From contig ONPY01000030.1 of assembly GCA_900319835.1 (NCBI GenBank), positions 1-24,555 on the forward strand: a stretch of 24,555 bases of DNA, given 5' to 3'. Shown here piece by piece: positions 1-5,414 of the stretch. The first letter of the stretch is position 1. The number at the start of each line of letters is the position of its first letter. Source of the DNA: an uncultured Eubacteriales bacterium (GTDB lineage Bacteria > Bacillota_A > Clostridia > Oscillospirales > Oscillospiraceae). The translations under genes and the position numbers were made by a program. Under the pieces are notes generated by a model that was given only the letters and a program-made list of their open reading frames with translations, did not search any database and was not told the DNA's origin.

Positions 1-1
1 G

Positions 2-193
2 GGTTTTGTCTACAACCAGGAAAAGGGCCGCTGGGACAATGTGGCCGGGGTCAACATCACCCTGGGCCTGCCCATCATCCGGGCTTCCGTGGACCACGGC
101 ACCGCCTTCGGCCACGCCCACCAGGGCCTGGCAAATCCCATCAGCTTGAAAAACGCCATCGATTACGCGGCGGCCTTTGCCATCCATCGCTGA
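2..193 (+). CDS. pdxA: PdxA-family 4-phosphoerythronate/threonate dehydrogenase, C-terminal fragment
   Basis: Only the last 63 codons are in the window, and the reading frame is open from the window edge. The translation contains [12 protein letters not shown] followed by SVDHGTAF. This is the characteristic C-terminal signature of PdxA-type NAD-dependent dehydrogenases, whose late conserved Asp-His-Gly-Thr-Ala segment belongs to the substrate/metal site region. The stop codon lies 12 nt before the start of a four-carbon acid-sugar kinase, so the two are very probably translated from one mRNA. Known for the families: PdxA2 paralogues paired with DUF1537 kinases oxidise 4-phospho-D-threonate or 4-phospho-D-erythronate, which leads to decarboxylation and dihydroxyacetone phosphate. 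By inference this copy is the catabolic PdxA2 type rather than the pyridoxine biosynthesis enzyme. The missing N-terminal part prevents a check of the metal-binding histidines. Confidence 0.88.
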   Translation, partial: GFVYNQEKGRWDNVAGVNITLGLPIIRASVDHGTAFGHAHQGLANPISLKNAIDYAAAFAIHR

Positions 194-205
194 GGGAGGG
201 ACAAG

Positions 206-1423
206 ATGAACAGATGCTTTATCGTGGCCGATGACTTCACCGGCGCCAACGATACCGGCGTGCAGCTGACGCGCCGGGGCTTTCGCACCAAGGTGGTGCT
301 GGACCCTGCCGGGGTTTTGGACGACGGGCTGTCCTACGTGCTGGACACCGAGAGCCGCAATATTCCAAACGCGGAGGCCAGAGAGAAGGTCAAAAAGCTG
401 CTGGAGAGCCTGCGGCTGGACGCCTTTGACTGCGTGGTCAAGAAGGTCGATTCCACCCTCCGCGGCAATATCGCCGAGGAGATCCAGGAGACGGACCGGG
501 CCTATGACAGCGAGCTCGTGATTTTTATGCCCGCCCTACCGAGTCTCGGGAGAACGACCACGGGCGGCGTACACCGTTTGAACGGCGTGCGCATCGGCCT
601 GACCGAGCTTGCCCGGGATCCGAGAAAGCCGGTTTTGCAGGACAACATCGCCCAGATCCTCAAGAGCGTCTACGACGAGTCGGTTGGCTTGAAGACCCTG
701 CAGCAGATCCGGGCGGGGGAGCTGGACTTCTCCGCAGCGCGTCTCTGGGCCTGCGACGCCGAGACCAATGATGACATGCTTTGCGTCATCTCCGCGGCGC
801 GCAAGCTCGGCCGCCGTATTCTCTGGGTGGGCACCGCCGCCATGGCCGACAATCTCATCAATGCCGAGCAGCCGCCGCTGCCGTCCCTCGCGGTGATCGC
901 GAGCGTCAGCGAGGTGGCCCGGGAGCAGATCCACTACGCCGAGCAGAAAGGCCTGAAGGTACAGAAGGTGGACATCGCGGCACTCCTGCGGGGAGCGGAC
1001 AGTGCGCCCATCGTGGAGGAGGCCGTCCGCACGCTGAAGGCAGGGGAGGATCTGGCCTTTGTCTCCTCCGCCTCCTACGACCGGGCGGAGCTGGAGGTCT
1101 CTACAGCCGCCGGCGAGGAGCAGGGGCTGAGCCGCGACGAGGTGGCGGAGTTCACCGGGCGGGCCATCTCGATGCTGGCCGCGCAGATCCTGGACGCGGT
1201 GAAGGTCTCCGGCCTGTTCCTCTCAGGCGGAGATACGGCCATCCACTTCATCCGCCAGGTGGGCGCTACCGGCGCGGAGATCACCTTTGAACTGACGGTG
1301 GGCATCCCACTGATGCGCCTGGCCGGCGGCCGCTTTGATGGGCTGAAGGTCATCACCAAGGCCGGCGCCTTCGGTACGCCCCAGGTTCTGCCCATGATCA
1401 TGCGCAAGCTGGGCGAGGCGTAA
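206..1423 (+). CDS. Four-carbon acid sugar kinase (DtnK/OtnK family, former DUF1537)
   Basis: The 405-residue protein has the usual length of this family. The N-terminus carries the acid-sugar binding signature ADDFTGANDTG (residues 8-18). The C-terminal nucleotide-binding domain carries SGGDTA (residues 340-345). Family knowledge: these enzymes use ATP to phosphorylate the 4-hydroxyl of D-threonate, D-erythronate or related acid sugars in the cytoplasm, and the product goes to the PdxA2 dehydrogenase. The adjacent upstream gene is exactly such a PdxA homologue, 12 nt away. The start is set by a strong GGGAGGG Shine-Dalgarno 5 nt before ATG. A bidirectional terminator follows immediately. The exact sugar acid cannot be told from sequence, so no specific symbol is given. 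Confidence 0.92.
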   Translation: MNRCFIVADDFTGANDTGVQLTRRGFRTKVVLDPAGVLDDGLSYVLDTESRNIPNAEAREKVKKLLESLRLDAFDCVVKKVDSTLRGNIAEEIQETDRAYDSELVIFMPALPSLGRTTTGGVHRLNGVRIGLTELARDPRKPVLQDNIAQILKSVYDESVGLKTLQQIRAGELDFSAARLWACDAETNDDMLCVISAARKLGRRILWVGTAAMADNLINAEQPPLPSLAVIASVSEVAREQIHYAEQKGLKVQKVDIAALLRGADSAPIVEEAVRTLKAGEDLAFVSSASYDRAELEVSTAAGEEQGLSRDEVAEFTGRAISMLAAQILDAVKVSGLFLSGGDTAIHFIRQVGATGAEITFELTVGIPLMRLAGGRFDGLKVITKAGAFGTPQVLPMIMRKLGEA

Positions 1424-1437
1424 AAAAGAAAACAAAC

Positions 1438-1480
1438 AAACACGGAGAGCAGATTCCGACAGAATCTGCTCTCCGTGTTT
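1438..1480. terminator. Bidirectional intrinsic terminator, 19-bp stem
   Basis: A perfect 19-bp inverted repeat (1438-1456 with 1462-1480) encloses a 5-nt loop, cgaca. It runs into T-rich sequence on the right and A-rich sequence on the left. It sits between the convergent kinase and LacI genes and can end transcripts from both directions. Confidence 0.92.
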
Positions 1481-1498
1481 TATATGATAAAGAAAAGC

Positions 1499-2494
1499 TC
1501 AGGTGCTCTCGCGCTCCACGAGGGAAGCCGAGAAGCTCAGATGCTGGGCGCCGGGCTTCTGGCCGGAGGGCGCCTCAATCTCCTCAATGAGCATTTTGGC
1601 AGCCTTGGCACCCATCTCGTGGGCGGGCATCTCCATGGAAGTCATGGAGGTCTCCAGCATGCCGCCTACCTCATGACCGGTGAGACTGATGACGCGCACC
1701 TGCTCGGGGATGCGGTAGCACCGCTCCGACAGGGCGCGGATGGCGCCGAGACCCTGCACATCCACGGAGGCGATGATGGCGTCGAGCTCACTGTTGTTGT
1801 CGAGCAGCTGGTTTGCGCACTCGTAGCCGTATTCAAAGCTGTTGACCGCCTGCTCGCTGGCGCTGAGATTCTCTGTCAGATCCAGCTCCGCCACCGCCCG
1901 CTTGTAGCCGTCGAGCCTCAGCTTGTAGGGGGCCAGGTGCTGGGCACCGTCGATCATGCCGATCTCCCGGCAGCCCTTTTCATATAAATACTTTACCGCG
2001 TCATAGCCGCAGGCCTCGTAGTCGGCCACCACGCTGCTGATCTTCGGGTCCTGCCGCCGCACCAGCTGCACCACGGCCACGCCGCTGGCCTGGATATCCC
2101 GCAGCAGGCGTCCATTGCGCCCGGTAGCCGCCACGATGATCCCGTCCACAAAACCGTTGCGCAGACGGTTGAGGCGGTCCTTTTCCACCTTGGGGTCATC
2201 CTCGGTGACGCAGACCATGGTAGTGTAGTCCAGCCGTTGGGCCTCCGCCTCGATTCCCTGCAGGATCTCCGAGAAGATGGCCAGGTGTAGCCGCGGCACC
2301 ACCACGCCGATGGTGTGCCGCCGCCCCTGCCGCAGGGCCTGGGCCATCACATTGGGATGGTAGCCCAGCTCCTTGGCCGCAGCGTAGATCTTCGCCTTGG
2401 TGTCCGGGTGGACATAGGAGGTGTTGTTGAGCGCGCGGGAGACGGTACTGACGTCCACGCACGCAAGCTTTGCAACGTCTTTTAGAGTCGCCAT
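1499..2494 (-). CDS. LacI-family transcriptional repressor
   Basis: The 331-residue protein has full LacI-family length. The N-terminal helix-turn-helix begins MATLKDVAKLACVDVSTVSR, with the recognition helix around residues 15-23 (VSTVSRALN). A hinge-helix segment lies near residues 48-58, followed by a periplasmic-binding-protein-like effector domain starting at the TIGVVVP strand. ATG is preceded by a GGAGG Shine-Dalgarno. A housekeeping promoter and a palindromic TGCAA..CG..TTGCA operator lie directly upstream, which points to autorepression. Two related palindromes flank the promoter of the rightward aldolase-transporter operon. By inference it senses a sugar acid or an intermediate of the surrounding catabolic genes; the ligand is not visible in the sequence. 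It could also regulate the pdxA-kinase operon, whose promoter is outside the window. Confidence 0.93.
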   Translation of the reverse strand: MATLKDVAKLACVDVSTVSRALNNTSYVHPDTKAKIYAAAKELGYHPNVMAQALRQGRRHTIGVVVPRLHLAIFSEILQGIEAEAQRLDYTTMVCVTEDDPKVEKDRLNRLRNGFVDGIIVAATGRNGRLLRDIQASGVAVVQLVRRQDPKISSVVADYEACGYDAVKYLYEKGCREIGMIDGAQHLAPYKLRLDGYKRAVAELDLTENLSASEQAVNSFEYGYECANQLLDNNSELDAIIASVDVQGLGAIRALSERCYRIPEQVRVISLTGHEVGGMLETSMTSMEMPAHEMGAKAAKMLIEEIEAPSGQKPGAQHLSFSASLVEREST

Positions 2495-2529
2495 GGGCTG
2501 CTGCCTCCGTTCTGCCTGCAGCTTTATGC

Positions 2530-2543
2530 TGCAAACGATTGCA
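2530..2543. promoter_or_regulatory. LacI-type operator in the repressor's own leader
   Basis: A 14-bp palindrome of the form TGCAANCGNTTGCA, the classic LacI/PurR-family operator with central CG. It lies about 18 nt downstream of the predicted transcription start of the lacI-family gene, so bound repressor would block its own transcription. Confidence 0.8.
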
Positions 2544-2567
2544 TATAATCGACTTCTTTACCTTTAT

Positions 2568-2596
2568 ATTATAGGCAAATACGCCCGAAAACGCAA
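2568..2596 (-). promoter_or_regulatory. Promoter of the lacI-family gene
   Basis: On the minus strand a TTGCGT -35 (2591-2596) and a perfect TATAAT -10 (2568-2573) are separated by 17 nt. The predicted start is near 2561, giving a leader of roughly 65 nt that contains the operator. Confidence 0.75.
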
Positions 2597-2702
2597 GAGG
2601 GAATCCCGGGGAAAAAAGGCTGAAAAAGCCAGGAAAAGTGCACAAAAATGAAACAGTAAACTTGTGCAAACCGCCATTTTCAACAACTTTTTGCAGAAGA
2701 CA

Positions 2703-2716
2703 TGCAAGAAATTGCA
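2703..2716. promoter_or_regulatory. Second LacI-type operator, upstream of the aldolase promoter
   Basis: TGCAA and TTGCA arms flank a 4-nt centre, gaaa. It matches the 14-bp operator pattern except for the central CG. It lies about 17 bp upstream of the -35 box, where it could act as an auxiliary site for looping or steric block. Confidence 0.55.
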
Positions 2717-2732
2717 GACAAGCCCAAAGCCG

Positions 2733-2761
2733 TTGACAAAGAAAAATCGGTGTGGTATAAA
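2733..2761 (+). promoter_or_regulatory. Strong housekeeping promoter of the aldolase-transporter operon
   Basis: A perfect TTGACA -35 (2733-2738), a 17-nt spacer and a TATAAA -10 (2756-2761), which is preceded by TGG as in an extended -10. The expected start is near 2768, leaving a leader of about 120 nt before the aldolase ATG. So strong a promoter implies a need for repression, and two operators flank it. Confidence 0.88.
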
Positions 2762-2773
2762 AGCACCGTAAGC

Positions 2774-2787
2774 AACAAACGTTTGCA
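2774..2787. promoter_or_regulatory. LacI-type operator just downstream of the aldolase promoter
   Basis: A perfect 10-bp palindrome, caaacgtttg, centred on CG. It extends to a 12 of 14 match with the TGCAANCGNTTGCA pattern seen in the repressor leader. It begins about 6 nt after the predicted start site, the classical position for steric repression. Confidence 0.72.
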
Positions 2788-2889
2788 GAACTTAGGTCAA
2801 ACGACCAGCGCGCGATGGTTCGTCAGATCAGGGATGCGGACACACGGAAAACAAAAAATGAATGAATGAATTAAAAGGAGATTGCGATC

Positions 2890-3864
2890 ATGGCTAAGGT
2901 TAAGACTTTCAAGACGATTTTCCCCGCTGTTTCTGTTCCCCTCAACGACGATTACACCATCAACGAAGAAGAGTTCCGCGTTTACCTGCGCTGGATCAAG
3001 ACCTTCTACGGCAAGGGCATCGAGGGTCTGGTCTGCAACGGCCACACCGGTGAGATCACCGGCCTGAGCCGCGCCGAGCGCAAGAGAGTCACCGAGATCT
3101 GCGCCGAAGAGTGCGGCGATGTGATGACCATCATCTCCGGCGTCAACTGCGAGAACACCATCGAGTCCATCGAGATGGCCAAGGAAGCCAAGGAAGCCGG
3201 CGCTGACGGCATCCTGCTCATGCCCCCCCACATGTGGCTGCGCTTCGGCATGCACCCCGATGCTCCCTTCGAGTATGTCAAGGACGTGGCGGAGGGCGCC
3301 GACATCGACATTATCATCCACCTCTACCCCGCCACCTCCAAGGCCTTCTACCCCGTCGAGACCCTGATCAAGATGTGCAAGGAGATCGAGCACGTCAAGT
3401 GCATCAAGATGGGCACCCGCGTCACCGCCATCTACGAGCACGACGTCCGCCTGCTCCGCCAGGAGTGCCCCGACATTTCCCTCATCACCTGCCACGACGA
3501 GACCCTGTGCGTGACCTGGTTTACCGGCATGGACGGCGCTCTGATCGGCTTCGCCGGCTGCGTGCCCGAGCTCATCTGCGGCGCCTGGGAAGTCTTCCGC
3601 AATCCCGACAAGCACACCCTGAAGGAAGCCCAGGATTGGTCCAACCGCATCTACCACATCTCCCAGGCCATCTACGGCGGCGGCCAGCCCTCCGGTGAGG
3701 CCCACGCCCGCTTGAAGGAAGCCCTTGTCCAGCGCGGCATCTTCAAGAGTGGCCTCATGCGCCGTCCCGTCCTGCCCCTCAACCAGGAGGAGAAGGACTG
3801 GATCTCCCTCGGCCTCGAGCGCAGCCAGCTGCCCGCGGTCGACATGGAGCAGTTCAAGAAGTAA
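2890..3864 (+). CDS. Dihydrodipicolinate synthase/N-acetylneuraminate lyase superfamily aldolase
   Basis: The 324-residue protein is a class I Schiff-base aldolase of the DapA/NAL TIM-barrel superfamily. Visible landmarks are the pyruvate/carboxylate-binding loop GHTGE (residues 51-55), the catalytic-loop tyrosine Tyr146 (HLYPATS) and the Schiff-base lysine Lys173 (CIKMGT). The Tyr-Lys spacing of 27 is close to that of DapA. The first Thr of the usual GTTGE motif is His52 here, so it is unlikely to be a true DapA. A strong AAGGAG site precedes ATG. By inference it cleaves or forms a 2-keto acid derived from the sugar acid imported by the transporter encoded next, under LacI-family control. 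Paralogues with this context are annotated only generically, and the substrate cannot be assigned. Confidence 0.88.
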   Translation: MAKVKTFKTIFPAVSVPLNDDYTINEEEFRVYLRWIKTFYGKGIEGLVCNGHTGEITGLSRAERKRVTEICAEECGDVMTIISGVNCENTIESIEMAKEAKEAGADGILLMPPHMWLRFGMHPDAPFEYVKDVAEGADIDIIIHLYPATSKAFYPVETLIKMCKEIEHVKCIKMGTRVTAIYEHDVRLLRQECPDISLITCHDETLCVTWFTGMDGALIGFAGCVPELICGAWEVFRNPDKHTLKEAQDWSNRIYHISQAIYGGGQPSGEAHARLKEALVQRGIFKSGLMRRPVLPLNQEEKDWISLGLERSQLPAVDMEQFKK

Positions 3865-3876
3865 GAAAGCATCCAT

Positions 3877-3916
3877 ACGCCCTCCCTGCCCAGCATACGC
3901 CCGACAGGGAGGGCGT
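3877..3916 (+). terminator. Intercistronic hairpin between aldolase and transporter genes
   Basis: A perfect 12-bp GC-rich stem (3877-3888 with 3905-3916) encloses a 16-nt loop. Only three T residues follow, so it is a poor full terminator. It more likely lowers downstream expression or protects the 3' end of the aldolase message. Confidence 0.55.
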
Positions 3917-3972
3917 TTCCAAACGGAAAAGTTTTGAAAAAACTGTGAACTGAAAAGAGCGAGGAAATTGTA

Positions 3973-5256
3973 ATGGAAGAAAAGAAAAGCACCGGCACCC
4001 TCGTGGGTGAAGGCGTCAAAAGACTGCCTCTGGGCCAGCTGCTCAAGCGCATCGGCCCGGGCCTGATCGCCACCGGTATCGTCATCGGCCCCGGCGCCGT
4101 CACCACCGCCGCCATGCTGGGCGCAAACTACGGCTACGCCCTGATCTGGCTCATGTTCCCCATCATCTTCATGGGCATCACCTTTGTCATGACCACCAAC
4201 TGGCTGGCCATCACTACCGGCATGCCCACCATCCACGCCATCCGCAAATACTACGGCAAGGCAGGCGCCACCGTCGTTGGCATCGCGCTGTTTCTGGCCT
4301 GCCTGTTCTTCACCATGGGCAATATCTCCGGCACCGGCGCCGGCATGAACCTGATCTTTGGGCTCAATTGGAAGCTCGGTTCCGCCATCATGATCGCCGT
4401 GGTCGTGTATACCTACTTTGCCAAGAACGTCTACTCCAAGGTTGAGAAGCTCATCACCGCCTGCATCATTGTGATGATCCTGGCCTTCTATGCCACCCTG
4501 GTGGGCGTGGGCGGCCCCGACGGCGCGGAGTTCGGCAAGGGACTCTTCGGCTTCCAGGTGCCCGCGGGCAGCCTCGGCACCGCCCTGGCCTTCATCTCCA
4601 CCAATGCCGCCATCACCACCGGTATCTACAACACCTATCTCGGCAAAGAGAAGAAGTGGAAGACCGACGACCTCTTCAACGGCGTCATGCTCACCGACGC
4701 GCTGGTACACATGATCAGCGTGGTGCTCATCTCCGGCGCCATCATCCTGGTGGGAGCTGTCGTCCTGCACCCCCAGGGCCTCGCCATCAAGGCGCCCGCC
4801 CAGCTGGCCCAGATGCTCGAGCCCATCATGGGCCCCGCCGCCAAGTACATCATGGGCTTTGCCCTGCTGGGCGCCGGCTTCTCCTCCCTGCTTGCCAACA
4901 CCCAGCGCGGCATGGTGCTGCTGGGCGCCGGCATTGAGAAGGAGTTCGGCCTCGAGAGCAAGTTCATCCGCTATGGGTGCCTCGCCTGCCTGGTGTTTGC
5001 CATGGCTATCTGCTACAGCTTCAACGGCTCTCCCACGCAGCTGATCCTGATCGCCAACATTGCCACCTCCATCGCCACGCCTGTCGGCGGCCTGTTCGTG
5101 CTGCTGCTGATCTGGCGAAAGGATGTCAACGAGGGCTACAAGGCCCCCACCGCCCTGCGCATCTGCATGACCATCAGCTATGTCTTCGTGCTGATCATGA
5201 CGGTCTCCGCCTTCCAGAAGACCATCATCCCCGGCATTGCCAAGCTCTTCGCCTGA
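3973..5256 (+). CDS. Nramp-superfamily transporter lacking canonical metal ligands
   Basis: The 427-residue integral membrane protein has about 11 hydrophobic segments. It begins with an Nramp-like first helix, GPGLIATG, followed by a conserved GxNYGYALIW stretch. In genuine Nramp/MntH proteins the first helix carries DPGN and the sixth carries MPH, which together bind the metal. Here the corresponding positions read GPGA (residues 39-42) and a FISTNAAITT stretch (near 206-215), so the Asp, Asn and Met ligands appear to be absent. It shares an operon with an aldolase behind a LacI-controlled promoter. By inference it imports an organic acid rather than Mn2+ or Fe2+. A parallel is the Nramp-like YcsG of Bacillus subtilis, encoded beside 5-oxoprolinase genes. 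The start is supported by an AGGA site 7 nt before ATG. Confidence 0.82.
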   Translation: MEEKKSTGTLVGEGVKRLPLGQLLKRIGPGLIATGIVIGPGAVTTAAMLGANYGYALIWLMFPIIFMGITFVMTTNWLAITTGMPTIHAIRKYYGKAGATVVGIALFLACLFFTMGNISGTGAGMNLIFGLNWKLGSAIMIAVVVYTYFAKNVYSKVEKLITACIIVMILAFYATLVGVGGPDGAEFGKGLFGFQVPAGSLGTALAFISTNAAITTGIYNTYLGKEKKWKTDDLFNGVMLTDALVHMISVVLISGAIILVGAVVLHPQGLAIKAPAQLAQMLEPIMGPAAKYIMGFALLGAGFSSLLANTQRGMVLLGAGIEKEFGLESKFIRYGCLACLVFAMAICYSFNGSPTQLILIANIATSIATPVGGLFVLLLIWRKDVNEGYKAPTALRICMTISYVFVLIMTVSAFQKTIIPGIAKLFA

Positions 5257-5274
5257 TCTTTTGCAGGATCCGCA

Positions 5275-5303
5275 CCGCCCCGGAGTTATCCGGGGCGGTT
5301 TTT
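5275..5303 (+). terminator. Intrinsic terminator after the transporter gene
   Basis: A GC-rich 9-bp stem (5275-5283 with 5290-5298), a 6-nt loop and a run of five T form a strong Rho-independent terminator. It closes the aldolase-transporter operon. Confidence 0.93.
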
Positions 5304-5313
5304 GTATTTCCTG

Positions 5314-5343
5314 TTGAAAAGCGGACGGCCGGTAGCGTATAAT
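5314..5343 (+). promoter_or_regulatory. Promoter of the RyR-channel operon
   Basis: A TTGAAA -35 (5314-5319), an 18-nt spacer and a perfect TATAAT -10 (5338-5343). It lies right after the preceding terminator and gives a leader of about 65 nt, so the two channel genes form an independent unit. Confidence 0.8.
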
Positions 5344-5368
5344 AAAATTGTATCCGTATAGGAAGAAA

Positions 5369-5386
5369 CGGAAAAGGCGTTTTCCG
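5369..5386 (+). other. Small hairpin in the RyR-channel leader
   Basis: A 7-bp inverted repeat, cggaaaa and ttttccg, encloses a GGCG tetraloop in the transcribed leader about 28 nt before the start codon. No T-tract follows, so it is not a terminator. A role in mRNA stability or translation is possible but unproven. Confidence 0.4.
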
Positions 5387-5414
5387 CCGGCTCCGATGGA
5401 AGGAAGAAACGCGT

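Noticed and set aside
1438..1480. Possible insertion-element inverted repeat
   Set aside because: The 19-bp inverted repeat has a 5-nt loop between convergent genes and T-rich flanks, which fits an intrinsic terminator; there is no transposase or target duplication.
4023..4135. Interpretation of the Nramp-fold protein as a manganese/iron importer
   Set aside because: The DPGN metal-binding motif is replaced by GPGA and the MPH motif is absent, and the operon context is catabolic.
2797..4770. 657-codon open frame on the minus strand opposite the aldolase and transporter genes
   Set aside because: Its sequence is a low-complexity Gly/Asp/Ala/His-rich antisense translation, and the plus-strand genes have clear family motifs. 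It is a GC-rich shadow frame.
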